From positions 1 to 37,737 of the forward strand of contig NZ_JAPSHV010000017.1 in assembly GCF_031179385.1 (NCBI RefSeq): a stretch of DNA of 37,737 nucleotides, given 5' to 3'. Below the pieces are notes generated by a model. That model was given only the letters and a program-made list of their open reading frames with translations, was not told the origin of the DNA and searched no databases. Shown here one piece after another: positions 1 to 8,074 of this stretch; the stretch's first letter is position 1, and every line of letters starts with the position of its first letter. The position numbers were made by a program, and so were the translations under genes. This stretch comes from Arthrobacter sp. Its GTDB lineage: Bacteria; Actinomycetota; Actinomycetes; Actinomycetales; Micrococcaceae.

Positions 1-651
1 AGGCTGAAGGCCGAGGCTGAGGAACGGGCGCGGATCGAGAACGAACGGCGCGCAGCCGCAGCGGCGGAGGCCAACCGTCGTGCAGCAGCAGAAGCGGCAG
101 AGGCGAACCGGCGTGCTGCCGAAGCAGCAGCCGCAGCGAATCGTCCCAAACCCCCGCCCGTGGTGCCGAAACCAGTCGTCCCGCAGCCTGTGGCTCCCGT
201 CATTGTCCCGCCTCCGACGTCGAGCCCGTCCGCCTTCGGGTTGCGGGCTCCTGTCAGCGGACCGATTACGTCCGGATATGGGTGGCGTCCGACACCGCTG
301 GGAACAATCGATTTCAACGGTACCGGCGGGTACACTCACACGGGCATCGACTACGGCGTCGCGTGTGGAACTCCGCTGTATGCGCCCGCGGCCGGCGAAG
401 TCTGGTATGCGGACTCGAACGTGCTTCCGGGTGCGGGCAACCGGATCGTGTTGAGCCACGGCGTGGTCGGCGGAAACGCTCTGGCCACCAACTTCTACCA
501 CCTATCGAACTACGTGGTGGGTCCGGGCCAGCGCGTGAGCGCTGGGCAGCTGATCGGCTACACAGGTACCACCGGTAACTCCACCGGCTGCCACCTGCAC
601 TTCGAAACAGTACTCAACGGAAGCCTGGTCGACCCGATGGGCCTCCTCTAG
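1..651 (+). CDS. M23 (LytM-type) peptidase, 5' end outside window
   Basis: C-terminal part of a secreted or envelope-bound murein hydrolase; the open frame enters from base 1 without a start. The first ~45 residues are an Ala/Glu/Arg-rich coiled-coil tail (repeated EANRRAAAEA-like units), followed by a Pro/Val-rich linker (residues ~50-75) and an M23 domain. The zinc-site signatures are visible: H and D in THTGIDYG (around residue 115) and the HLH of GCHLHFE near the C-terminus. M23 enzymes cleave peptide cross-bridges of peptidoglycan, but coiled-coil M23 proteins encoded beside ftsEX often act in FtsX-controlled septal hydrolysis. In many actinobacteria ftsE-ftsX-M23-smpB is a conserved order, so ftsEX may lie just upstream; that is inference. 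The product ends 128 bp before smpB. Confidence 0.9.
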   Translation, partial: RLKAEAEERARIENERRAAAAAEANRRAAAEAAEANRRAAEAAAAANRPKPPPVVPKPVVPQPVAPVIVPPPTSSPSAFGLRAPVSGPITSGYGWRPTPLGTIDFNGTGGYTHTGIDYGVACGTPLYAPAAGEVWYADSNVLPGAGNRIVLSHGVVGGNALATNFYHLSNYVVGPGQRVSAGQLIGYTGTTGNSTGCHLHFETVLNGSLVDPMGLL

Positions 652-714
652 GACTGTCGGCGTGGCCCGGTTGGCGGCCGGACACCGCACGACACAATGA
701 GCTGATCGACGCCG

Positions 715-723
715 TAGACTAGA
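715..723 (+). promoter_or_regulatory. Putative -10 region of smpB promoter
   Basis: TAGACTAGA lies about 60 bp before the smpB start. TAGACT fits the actinobacterial housekeeping -10 pattern TAnnnT and recurs in front of several other genes in this window. The same nine bases occur before ssrA (1674-1682). No good -35 hexamer is visible at 16-18 bp spacing. Confidence 0.4.
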
Positions 724-779
724 ACGCACCGTCCGCATCTACGGACTGAAGCGCACCGCACTATTGAAGGAGTTGAACC

Positions 780-1253
780 GTGCCCAAGGAAAGTGGCCGT
801 CAGGTAGTGGCCACCAATCGGAAGGCCCGGCACGACTACCAGGTGCTGGATACCTATGAGGCGGGAATCGCCCTCCAGGGCACCGAGGTGAAATCCCTTC
901 GGGCGGGCCGCGCATCCCTGGTGGACGGGTTCGCCATCTTCTATAACGACGAGCTCTGGCTCGAGGGAATCCACATTCCCGAGTATTCGCAGGGAAGCTG
1001 GACCAACCACGCCGCGCGCCGTCGTCGTAAGCTGCTTCTGCACCGCGAAGAGCTGACAAGAATCTCGCACAAGATCCGGGAGAGTGGTTTCACCATCGTG
1101 CCGCTGCAGTTGTACTTCCTCAATGGGCGAGCAAAAGTGGAGATCGGCATCGCGCGCGGCAAGCGGGATTACGACAAGCGTCAGACCCTCCGCGAGCAAC
1201 AGGACAACCGTGAGGCGCAGCGCGCCATGCGAGAGCGGAACCTTGGCGCATGA
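780..1253 (+). CDS. smpB: SsrA-binding protein SmpB
   Basis: SmpB binds the tRNA-like domain of tmRNA and delivers it to the A site of stalled ribosomes in trans-translation. The 157-residue product has the family's usual length and landmarks: N-terminal VATNRKARHDY, the EVKSLR segment, the LHIPEY-like site (IHIPEYSQGSW), and the basic C-terminal tail (KRDYDKRQTLREQQDNREAQR) that enters the decoding centre. The start is GTG at 780, supported by GAAGGAG at 766-772 with 7 nt spacing. Its stop overlaps the next gene by 4 bp (ATGA). Its RNA partner ssrA is encoded about 490 bp downstream, so both parts of the rescue system are neighbours. Confidence 0.97.
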   Translation: MPKESGRQVVATNRKARHDYQVLDTYEAGIALQGTEVKSLRAGRASLVDGFAIFYNDELWLEGIHIPEYSQGSWTNHAARRRRKLLLHREELTRISHKIRESGFTIVPLQLYFLNGRAKVEIGIARGKRDYDKRQTLREQQDNREAQRAMRERNLGA

Positions 1254-1621
1254 GCGATGTCTTCTGGGACGCGCAGGAACCGGACGACGTTGAGGAAGGC
1301 TCGGAACTCAGGTATAAACGCCCCTGGTGGGTAACGGCAGGTGCTGTTGTAAACCTGCTGTTGCTGTTCGCCGTAGTTCCGGCGGGCTTTCTGGCCCTGA
1401 TACCGTTCTTCTTCTTGATCTACGTTTTTTTCGCGCAAATTCTCGTGTGGATTTCGCCGGTCCTGATCCTGCTGAATATCGCCGTCTTCTGGTGGAGCTT
1501 CCGGCGCAAACAGGCGGCGACGACGGCGCTGGCCGCTCTGGGCCTGGCTTTCGTGGCCGTTTCCTTTGTTGTGTTGATGATCTGGCAGTCGGAGATCGTC
1601 ATTCTCGGCATCAGGTTCTGA
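1250..1621 (+). CDS. Small integral membrane protein of unknown function
   Basis: A 123-residue protein whose ATG overlaps the smpB stop as ATGA, so translation is probably coupled. After an acidic N-terminus (about 20 residues, rich in D and E) there are three or four hydrophobic segments, at roughly residues 27-50, 52-80 and 90-118, with a short basic loop (SFRRKQ) between them. I recognise no family motif. The gene lies between smpB and ssrA, but nothing in the sequence ties it to ribosome rescue. Confidence 0.75.
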   Translation: MSDVFWDAQEPDDVEEGSELRYKRPWWVTAGAVVNLLLLFAVVPAGFLALIPFFFLIYVFFAQILVWISPVLILLNIAVFWWSFRRKQAATTALAALGLAFVAVSFVVLMIWQSEIVILGIRF

Positions 1622-1648
1622 CGGGACCTCCGGAACTCCACGTGTCGG

Positions 1649-1679
1649 GGAATGATTCCAGCGAAGGGTGCGTTAGACT
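1649..1679 (+). promoter_or_regulatory. SigR-type promoter of ssrA, overlapping a housekeeping -10
   Basis: GGAAT at 1649-1653 is followed by exactly 18 bases and GTT at 1672-1674, which is the consensus of SigR (Streptomyces)/SigH (mycobacteria). The last T also begins TAGACT (1674-1679), a housekeeping -10 candidate. The predicted transcript start is about 60 bp before the mature tmRNA 5' end, consistent with a precursor cut by RNase P. ssrA is a known SigR target in Streptomyces coelicolor, and sigR itself is in this window behind the same motif. Confidence 0.7.
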
Positions 1680-1739
1680 AGATAGCCCGGAGCAATTCGG
1701 GGAATCAGCGAGTGGTAACGCTGCTTGAAAATTGAACAC

Positions 1740-2106
1740 GGGGATGACAGGTTTCGACGATGTTAGTCGCGACAGGGGAAGCGGGCCGAGGATACAGAGT
1801 TATCTCGTAAACGCTCTCTGTAAAACAATAAGTGCCGAACAGAAGCGCACTGACTTCGCTCTCGCTGCCTAAGCAGCAGAGCTAGTCCGTCAGCCCGGGT
1901 ATGCTCTCGACCCGGTTCCTGGCGTCATTTAGAGGGCCACTGCTCTTGGTTTTCGTTGCAGGAACCAAGGGGACTCCTATGCAACTGAGCTCGGCAGCCA
2001 CTTGTTTGCATGATGGCTGGAGCTGAGAAAAACCGACGCAAACTGCGCCCGGAGAAGCCCTGACTAAACTGCATCGGACGCGGGTTCAATTCCCGCCATC
2101 TCCACT
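1740..2106 (+). ncRNA. ssrA: Transfer-messenger RNA (tmRNA)
   Basis: The 5' end GGGGATGACAGGTTTCGAC is the classic tmRNA start, and the 3' end carries the T-arm GGACGCGGGTTCAATTCCCG. The first seven bases (GGGGATG) pair with CATCTCC at 2097-2103, with one G-U pair, forming the acceptor stem. The 3' CCA is not encoded: the sequence after the discriminator A is CT. The internal reading frame (1834-1872) encodes a degradation tag ending ALAA. A strong terminator follows at once. The length of about 365 nt is normal. The exact 3' base is uncertain by 1-2 nt. Confidence 0.97.
1834..1872 (+). other. tmRNA tag-peptide reading frame
   Basis: Starting from the alanine resume codon GCC, the frame reads AEQKRTDFALAA and stops at TAA. 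The C-terminal FALAA is the usual signal for ClpXP-type proteolysis, and KRTDFALAA is typical of Arthrobacter-group tmRNAs. The preceding bases AAGT occupy the place of the conserved resume-site determinant. Confidence 0.9.
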
Positions 2107-2109
2107 GAC

Positions 2110-2135
2110 AAAGCCCCGGTTCGCCGGGGCTTTTT
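2110..2135 (+). terminator. Rho-independent terminator of ssrA
   Basis: A perfect stem GCCCCGG / CCGGGGC with a TTCG loop, preceded by AAA and followed by TTTTT, six bases after the tmRNA 3' end. Confidence 0.93.
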
Positions 2136-2256
2136 CGTTGCTCAGTTTTGCCCGGTGCAGACCCGCAAGTTACGCACACCTCTGTGGTTCGGGCTGCAGA
2201 GGTTCTGTACCGTTGATGAAAGTGCCACCTGCTCCCCACCTCTCAGGATTCTCTCT

Positions 2257-4437
2257 ATGCCTTTCCTGTCCCCGCGCTTTCATACCTTTCTACCCGCCGC
2301 CATCACGACGGCGGTGCTTGGCACCTTGCTCGCCGCGCCACCTGCCGGAGCTGCTCCCACCCCGCCGGGACAGGGCCTTACGGACGAGGTGGTTGCAGGC
2401 GCGTCCAGGGTGGACCCGGTCCCAACCGAATCCACCGACCGCTTCATCGTCAAGTTCGAAGGCGGTGCATCAGCCGCCTCGAACATCAAGGGCAACGCCT
2501 TCGGCCGCGTAGCCAAGGACCTGGGAATCTCCGTGAAGGAGGTGCGTCAGACAGTCAGCGGCGCCGTCGTTGTGGAAGCTGCCGGCGAGGTCCCGTCCCA
2601 GGGCGCTGACAGCGCGGTTGCGCTTTTGAACTCGCTTCCGGGGGTGGAGTACGCCGAGAAAGACGTGCTCATGCGCCCGCTCGCGGCCGTCAATGATGAA
2701 TATCAGGGGTTCCAGTGGAATCTCTTCAATGACTTCTCGGGTCTGCGCGTGTCTGCTGCATGGGACCGGTCAACGGGCGCAGGCCAAACGATCGCCATTC
2801 TGGACACGGGAATCACCGCGCACAATGACCTGTTGGACAACGTCCTGCCGGGATACGATTTCGTCGCTGACCCCGAGATCGCGGTCGACGATACTGGCCG
2901 CGATGCCGACCCAAGCGACCCGGGCGACGCTTGCCAGGACCCCGAACTAGGCGAAGCTGGCGCGTCCTCCTGGCACGGAACCCATGTGGCGGGCATCGCC
3001 GCGGCCAAGGGCAACAACGCTATCGGCATAGCAGGAGCAGCTCACGGCGCGAACCTTCTTCCAATCCGCGTTATGGGAGCCTGTGGCGGGGATCTTCTGG
3101 ATACGGTCGACGCGCTCACGTGGGCAGCGGGCGGCATGGTGAGCGGTGTTCCCGCCAATGCGAGCCCTGCCCGGATCATCAACCTGAGCCTGGGAAGCGA
3201 GGGTGCCTGCAGCCGCACCCTGCAGAACGCTATCGATTTTGCGGTGCAGCAGGGCTCTGTCGTCATCGCTGCGGCCGGCAACGAGTTCCAGCCCGCAGCG
3301 AACGTGATGCCGGCGAACTGCAGGAACGTGGTCACCGTAGGAGCCACCAGCAGGGCAGGCGACAGCGCCAGCTACAGCAACTATGGTCCCGAAGTGGACG
3401 TCAGCGCGCCGGGCGGAGACGGAAGTACCGGTAGCGAGAACATCCTGTCGACCTTCAACACCGGGATGACCACGCCCGGCACCGCAACTTACGCGTACAT
3501 GCAGGGCACATCCATGGCCGCCCCGCATGTCGCCGGGGTAGCGGCATTGATGCTTTCGATCAACCCGGCGCTGACTCCCGCACAGATTGAACAGATGCTA
3601 CGCGATTCCGCCCAGCCGTTTCCCGGCACGTGCGCCGGGGGCTGTGGTACCGGCATCGTCGACGCCACCGCCGCTGTTACCCTGGCCGCCGGCGTCAGCA
3701 GTTCGCCTTCTCTGCGCAGTTCCGCCGACGTCGTCGCTGCGGACTCCGGTGGCACTCTGTGGAACTATCCGTCGAACGGCAGGGGCGGTTTCCTGCAGCG
3801 CGAGAAAGTGGGTAGCGGATGGTCGTCGCTGAAGCAGGGTTTCGTCACTGACTGGAACTCCGACGGCGTCCTGGACATCATCGCCCAATGGAAGGACGGA
3901 CGACTAACGTTCTATGCCGGGCGGTACGACGGCGGATTCGCGACCGCGAGGTCAATCGGAACCGGATGGGGCGACTATTTCATAACCGTGGGAAAGTGGC
4001 GATCCTCAGATCGCTTCCCGGGCATTGTCGCCACCGATCCGAACGGCGCTCTCTGGTTCTACGCAAACGCCAGCGGCGGGGCGCTGAGCCCCCGGACGGG
4101 TATCGGTACAGGTTGGCGGGGACTGTACCTCACCATGACCGACTTCGACGGTGATGCGAGGATGGACATCCTTGCGAAGCGGGCTGACGGGAATCTGATT
4201 CAGTACCGGTCTGACGGAAGTGGGCGCTTTCTGGCAGAAGCGCGCAAGACCGTCGGAAGCGGCTGGCAGATCGCCGACTCCATGGCACCGACAACAGGGT
4301 TCACCGGAACGGGACAACAGGGTCTGATGACTCGGCTCACCGACGGATCACTTGCCTACTATCCATACGCGAGTGGAGGCTGGGGAGCGCGTTCCATCGT
4401 CGGCTCTGGTTGGGGCAGCTTCAACCTCTTCCGCTAA
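2257..4437 (+). CDS. Secreted subtilisin-like serine protease (S8) with C-terminal FG-GAP/VCBS-like repeats
   Basis: Extracellular endopeptidase of 726 residues when started at ATG 2257, which has AGGA at 2245-2248 and gives a proper signal peptide (hydrophobic core, probable cleavage near PAGAA, residues 30-33). The open frame extends 34 codons further upstream, but that part has no signal-peptide character. Residues ~60-138 resemble an inhibitor I9 propeptide. The S8 triad is visible: D183 (ILDTGI), H240 (WHGTHVAGI) and S419 (GTSMAAPHVAG). From about residue 480 to the end there are repeated units with GSGW, GTGW, DWNSDG and DFDGDARMD. These resemble FG-GAP/VCBS propeller-type repeats with Ca-binding-like loops and are probably used for binding or surface retention. 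It stands alone, downstream of ssrA. Confidence 0.92.
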   Translation: MPFLSPRFHTFLPAAITTAVLGTLLAAPPAGAAPTPPGQGLTDEVVAGASRVDPVPTESTDRFIVKFEGGASAASNIKGNAFGRVAKDLGISVKEVRQTVSGAVVVEAAGEVPSQGADSAVALLNSLPGVEYAEKDVLMRPLAAVNDEYQGFQWNLFNDFSGLRVSAAWDRSTGAGQTIAILDTGITAHNDLLDNVLPGYDFVADPEIAVDDTGRDADPSDPGDACQDPELGEAGASSWHGTHVAGIAAAKGNNAIGIAGAAHGANLLPIRVMGACGGDLLDTVDALTWAAGGMVSGVPANASPARIINLSLGSEGACSRTLQNAIDFAVQQGSVVIAAAGNEFQPAANVMPANCRNVVTVGATSRAGDSASYSNYGPEVDVSAPGGDGSTGSENILSTFNTGMTTPGTATYAYMQGTSMAAPHVAGVAALMLSINPALTPAQIEQMLRDSAQPFPGTCAGGCGTGIVDATAAVTLAAGVSSSPSLRSSADVVAADSGGTLWNYPSNGRGGFLQREKVGSGWSSLKQGFVTDWNSDGVLDIIAQWKDGRLTFYAGRYDGGFATARSIGTGWGDYFITVGKWRSSDRFPGIVATDPNGALWFYANASGGALSPRTGIGTGWRGLYLTMTDFDGDARMDILAKRADGNLIQYRSDGSGRFLAEARKTVGSGWQIADSMAPTTGFTGTGQQGLMTRLTDGSLAYYPYASGGWGARSIVGSGWGSFNLFR

Positions 4438-4467
4438 GCCTCCCACCGGCAGGCACGAGGACAAACG

Positions 4468-4473
4468 TAGACT
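4468..4473 (+). promoter_or_regulatory. -10 box for a probably leaderless transcript
   Basis: TAGACT ends 6 nt before a GTG at 4480, the spacing that would put the transcript start at the start codon. No Shine-Dalgarno sequence precedes that GTG. Confidence 0.45.
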
Positions 4474-4479
4474 GTGCGT

Positions 4480-4704
4480 GTGAGCTCGATGAATGACCGC
4501 CCGCCGTGGCTGCCGCCTTTGCCGCCGCCCCACCGCGGCCGGGCGTTGATCACGGTCGGGCTGGTGCTCGTCATCGCCACCTTTATCTACATCTTCGTGA
4601 TGAGCTATCTGGGCGGGACTCACACACTTTACACACTGCTTCCCCTCGCGGTCGGACTGATCTGCCTGATCGTGGGCCTTACTCGACGCAACGAAGGGCG
4701 GTAG
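4480..4704 (+). CDS. Small two-helix membrane protein, unknown function
   Basis: A 74-residue protein from GTG 4480. The in-frame GTG at 4474 and ATG at 4489 are alternatives; I prefer 4480 because of its distance from the TAGACT box. A Pro-rich N-terminus (PPWLPPLPPPHRGR) precedes two hydrophobic helices, at about residues 24-42 and 48-66, and a short basic tail (RRNEGR). It ends 31 bp before the GH13 gene and may be cotranscribed with it. No family is recognised. Similar short Pro-rich two-helix proteins are common in Micrococcaceae, but their role is not known to me. Confidence 0.65.
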   Translation: MSSMNDRPPWLPPLPPPHRGRALITVGLVLVIATFIYIFVMSYLGGTHTLYTLLPLAVGLICLIVGLTRRNEGR

Positions 4705-4735
4705 CTCCGACATGAACCGAGATCCGGAGGAAACA

Positions 4736-6439
4736 GTGAGTGAACCCGCATGGTGGACAGGTGCCGTTGTCTACCAGATCTACCCCCGCAGCTTCGCAGA
4801 CTCCAACGGGGACGGTATCGGCGACCTCCGTGGCATCATCAGCAAGCTCGACCACCTGGAGGAGCTTGGTATCGACGTTGTGTGGCTTTCGCCGATCTAC
4901 TCTTCACCGCAGCATGACAACGGTTACGACATCAGCGACTACCAACAGATCGACCCGACCTTCGGCACGCTTGAGCAATTCGACGAGCTCCTCGAAGGAG
5001 TGCACCAGCGCGGCATGAAGCTGGTCATGGACCTCGTGGTCAACCACACCTCCAGCGAACACCCGTGGTTCCGTGAGTCTTCGTCGTCGACCGATAATCC
5101 CAAACGCGACTGGTACTGGTGGCGGGATGCCCGGGAGGGTTTCGAGGCCGGCGAGAAAGGCGCCGAACCCACCAACTGGGGTTCAGCCTTCAGCGGCCCC
5201 AGCTGGACGCTGGACCCGACGACAGGTCAGTACTACCTCCATCTCTTCGCTCCCGAGCAGCCTGACCTGAACTGGGAGAACGCGCAGGTACGGCAGGCGG
5301 TCTACGCGATGATGAACTGGTGGCTGGACCGCGGGGTCGACGGCTTCCGGATGGATGTCATCAACTTCATCTCCAAGGATCCGGCGCTGCCCGACGGCCC
5401 GGTACAGCCTGGCAAGCTCTGGGGCGACGGCTCGCAGTATTACATCTCCGGTCCGCGCATCCACGAATACCTTCAGGAAATGCATCGTGAGGTTTTCGAC
5501 GGCCGCGAGGCGGAGCTGATCACGGTCGGCGAGATGCCCGGCGTCACCATCGACGAGGCGAAACTCTTCACCGATCCCACCCGACGTGAGGTGGACATGG
5601 TCTTCCAGTTCGAGCATGTCGGACTCGACTACGGACCAGGCGGCAAATGGGACTACAAGGGCCTGGACCTCAGGGATCTCAAAACCTCCTGGAACCGGTG
5701 GCAGAAGGGGTTGGCGCAGACGGGCTGGAACAGCCTGTACCTCAACAACCACGATCAGCCGCGCCTCGTCTCCCGTTTCGGCAACGACGGCGCGTTCCGC
5801 TACGAATCGGCCACGCTCTGGGCGGCGTTGCTCCACCTGCACCGGGGGACGCCGTATATCTACCAGGGCGAGGAAATCGGCATGACCAACGCGCCGTTCG
5901 AGACCGTCGAAGACTTCCGGGATATCGAATCGATCAACCACTTCTACGAGGCGACGGGCCCATTGCGCCACGAGCCTGAGGAAGTACTGCGCAATCTGCG
6001 GATCATGAGCCGGGACAACGCGCGCACACCGGTGCAATGGACCCCGGGTGTGCACGCAGGGTTCACGACCGGAACGCCGTGGATCGGAGTCAACCCGAAC
6101 CATGCTTCGATCAACGCCGAGTCGGACCGGGCGTCGAGCAGGTCTGTGTTCCGGTTCTACCAACAGCTCATCGAGCTGCGGCACAAGAACGAGACGGTTC
6201 GCCTGGGCAATTTCGCGATGCTGGCGGAGGACCATCCCACGCTTTACGCGTTCACGCGCACGCTTTCGGGGAGCAAGCTTCTGGTCGTCGGCAACGTCTC
6301 CGGTAGCGACCTCGCACTGCCCGATGACCCGTCGCTGAAGGACTCGTCGCTGAGCGGGTCGCTGGTCCTCGGAAACTACGACGGCGGGCTGACTCCCGAA
6401 CTGCGTCCCTGGGAAGTACGGGTCCTGCAGATGACCTGA
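4736..6439 (+). CDS. GH13 alpha-glucosidase, oligo-1,6-glucosidase-like
   Basis: A cytoplasmic glycoside hydrolase that releases glucose from the non-reducing ends of short alpha-glucans. I chose GTG 4736 because GGAGG at 4726-4730 sits 5 nt before it; an in-frame ATG at 4712 lies upstream of that Shine-Dalgarno sequence. The product has 567 residues, normal for the MalL/oligo-1,6-glucosidase group. The GH13 regions are intact: DLVVNHT (region I), nucleophile D207 in GFRMDVINF, acid/base E266 in TVGEMPG, and D340 in NNHDQPR. The residue after the nucleophile is Val208. In characterised relatives Val there goes with alpha-1,6 preference and Thr/Ala with alpha-1,4. No signal peptide is seen. 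There are no sugar transporter genes nearby to fix the substrate. Confidence 0.93.
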   Translation: MSEPAWWTGAVVYQIYPRSFADSNGDGIGDLRGIISKLDHLEELGIDVVWLSPIYSSPQHDNGYDISDYQQIDPTFGTLEQFDELLEGVHQRGMKLVMDLVVNHTSSEHPWFRESSSSTDNPKRDWYWWRDAREGFEAGEKGAEPTNWGSAFSGPSWTLDPTTGQYYLHLFAPEQPDLNWENAQVRQAVYAMMNWWLDRGVDGFRMDVINFISKDPALPDGPVQPGKLWGDGSQYYISGPRIHEYLQEMHREVFDGREAELITVGEMPGVTIDEAKLFTDPTRREVDMVFQFEHVGLDYGPGGKWDYKGLDLRDLKTSWNRWQKGLAQTGWNSLYLNNHDQPRLVSRFGNDGAFRYESATLWAALLHLHRGTPYIYQGEEIGMTNAPFETVEDFRDIESINHFYEATGPLRHEPEEVLRNLRIMSRDNARTPVQWTPGVHAGFTTGTPWIGVNPNHASINAESDRASSRSVFRFYQQLIELRHKNETVRLGNFAMLAEDHPTLYAFTRTLSGSKLLVVGNVSGSDLALPDDPSLKDSSLSGSLVLGNYDGGLTPELRPWEVRVLQMT

Positions 6440-6447
6440 TGCCGAGT

Positions 6448-6493
6448 GGCAGGACATACCCCTTCTCACCCCCGAAGAAGGGCAAGTCCTGCC
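6448..6493. terminator. Inverted repeat between convergent genes, probable bidirectional terminator
   Basis: GGCAGGAC (6448-6455) pairs with GTCCTGCC (6486-6493), and inside it CCCTTC (6460-6465) pairs with GAAGGG (6477-6482). It lies between the stops of the GH13 gene (+) and the carboxylate-amine ligase gene (-). There is no long T-run on either side. Confidence 0.6.
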
Positions 6494-6503
6494 AACTCAT
6501 GGA

Positions 6504-7604
6504 CTAGCGCTCGGCAATCAGCGTTTCGGCGTAAAGGTCGAGCAGTCCTGTCATGCCGCTGTGGTGCATCGCGCGCCGCTGCCGGACCGCACCGGTTCCC
6601 CGGTCCCAGACGGTCTTGAGCCCTGCGAGGACCCAGTTCGTGTCACCGGCTGCATCCAAAGCCGAGCCGGTGTACTCAAGGAGCCGGTCCATTTGTTCAC
6701 GGGCGGGCACCAGCTTGCCGCTGAGCGGATTGACGACGACGTCGCTCAGACCCTGCCGCGCCGCCTGCCACTGCGCTGCATCCAGCAACTCCGCGTCAGG
6801 GTCGGCGTACGGCTTTCCGGCTAGTGCGTCGTCGACCGCGGTGGTCACAAGACCGCGCACAAGCGCAGCGATCAACACCGAATCCTGCGCCTCGAGCTGT
6901 GAGTCCGCCGTGCGCACCTCAAGGGTGGGGTAGTGATCCGACAGCCGCGCCACCCACGTGAGGACTCCGCGGTCGATGATGACACCGGTGTCCACCAGTC
7001 GCTGGATACGACGTTCGTATTCCCCGGCGTCGGCGAAGACCGGCGGGCAGCCCTGCACCGGCCAGCGTCGGTAGTGCACGGTGCGCCAGCTTGCGAAACC
7101 GCTGTCGCGGTCGAGCCAGAACGGCGAATTGGTGCTGAGGGCCGTGATAATCGGCAGCCAGGGGCGGATGCGGTTCAGCGCCTGGACTCCGGTCTCCTTA
7201 TCGGGAACTCCCACGTGAACATGGAGCCCGTTGACGAACTGGTCAGCGACGATCCCGGGAGCGCTCGACTTCAGCTCGTAGTAGCGCTGTTTGTCCGTGA
7301 GCTGCGGGTATCCCTCCTCGATGCGGGGCGCCGTCGCCGAACCGCTCGCCCGTACCCCTGACTTCCTGGCCGCCGCTGAAAGCTGACGCCGGAAATTCAG
7401 CAGGGATTCCTCCGCTTCGGTAAGCGTCTCGCACACCGGCGTCGCAGTCTCGATCTGGCAGCTCAAAAGCTCCCGCTGTATATCTTCGGTACTGATGGAG
7501 TCGCCGGTCTCCAGAAGCGCCTGCACTTCCGTCGCATTGAATACGGGCAGGCCTGATTCCGGATGGAGCAGGAGATACTCTTCTTCGATACCCAGGGTGG
7601 TCAT
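6504..7604 (-). CDS. YbdK-type carboxylate-amine ligase (GCS2 family)
   Basis: A 366-residue ATP-grasp-like glutamate-cysteine ligase 2 family protein. Members of the YbdK group have weak gamma-glutamylcysteine ligase activity in vitro, and their physiological substrate is unsettled. The N-terminal TLGIEEEYLLL is the ATP/Mg site signature; NGLHVHVGVPD and the C-terminal VRQRRAMHHSGM segment are also typical. I chose ATG 7604 over the ATG six codons earlier because GAAAGG (7610-7615) lies 5 nt upstream and the family starts at this point. The gene is monocistronic, and it is convergent with the GH13 gene. Confidence 0.88.
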   Translation of the reverse strand: MTTLGIEEEYLLLHPESGLPVFNATEVQALLETGDSISTEDIQRELLSCQIETATPVCETLTEAEESLLNFRRQLSAAARKSGVRASGSATAPRIEEGYPQLTDKQRYYELKSSAPGIVADQFVNGLHVHVGVPDKETGVQALNRIRPWLPIITALSTNSPFWLDRDSGFASWRTVHYRRWPVQGCPPVFADAGEYERRIQRLVDTGVIIDRGVLTWVARLSDHYPTLEVRTADSQLEAQDSVLIAALVRGLVTTAVDDALAGKPYADPDAELLDAAQWQAARQGLSDVVVNPLSGKLVPAREQMDRLLEYTGSALDAAGDTNWVLAGLKTVWDRGTGAVRQRRAMHHSGMTGLLDLYAETLIAER

Positions 7605-7675
7605 GGGAGCCTTTCGATGCATCGACGGTTCGCACCCAGTCTAGGCAGGCCGCGTCGCGTCGAGGGACCGCACGG

Positions 7676-8074
7676 TCACAGAAGGCTCGCTCCGTGCAGC
7701 CCCAGCCACGCTGCTGTGAGACCACACACCAGATTTGCACTCACATGCACGACGGCGGCGCCCCGCCTCCCGCCCTGCCACAGCGAGGCAGCAGCGACCG
7801 AGAAGGTGCTGAACGTTGTCAGGCCACCGGCCAGCCCGGTTGCCCACACGGAGTACCAGAAAGGGTCGAGCGCAGAGCTCTGGAGCAGCCCCCACAGCAC
7901 GCCGATCGCACCGGATCCGAGAATGTTGACCACGAGGGTTCCCCCGGGGAAGGGGGGACGGGGCGGCACAGAGTGCCGTCGTCGTGCGCGGAGTGTTTCA
8001 AAAGACCTGTCGACGGCGAAGCGAACCAGAGCGCCGGCAGAGCCGGCAAGACCCACGACCAGCGCCGCGATCAT
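7676..8074 (-). CDS. crcB: Fluoride channel subunit FluC/CrcB (second of a pair)
   Basis: A 132-residue protein with four membrane helices that exports fluoride as part of a dual-topology dimer. The family signatures are present: GSAGALVRF near the N-terminus, NILGSGAIG in helix 2, and GLAGGLTTFSTFS in helix 3, whose Phe residues line the pore. The start is ATG 8074, which overlaps the stop of the preceding crcB by 4 bp (ATGA); a much longer frame upstream is the antisense shadow of that gene. Tandem crcB genes usually encode the two antiparallel halves of a heterodimer. It is the last gene of the manganese operon. Confidence 0.9.
   Translation of the reverse strand: MIAALVVGLAGSAGALVRFAVDRSFETLRARRRHSVPPRPPFPGGTLVVNILGSGAIGVLWGLLQSSALDPFWYSVWATGLAGGLTTFSTFSVAAASLWQGGRRGAAVVHVSANLVCGLTAAWLGLHGASLL

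Noticed and set aside
5183-6469. 428-codon open frame on the minus strand
   Set aside because: It is antisense to the GH13 gene, whose catalytic motifs are intact, and it has no family features.
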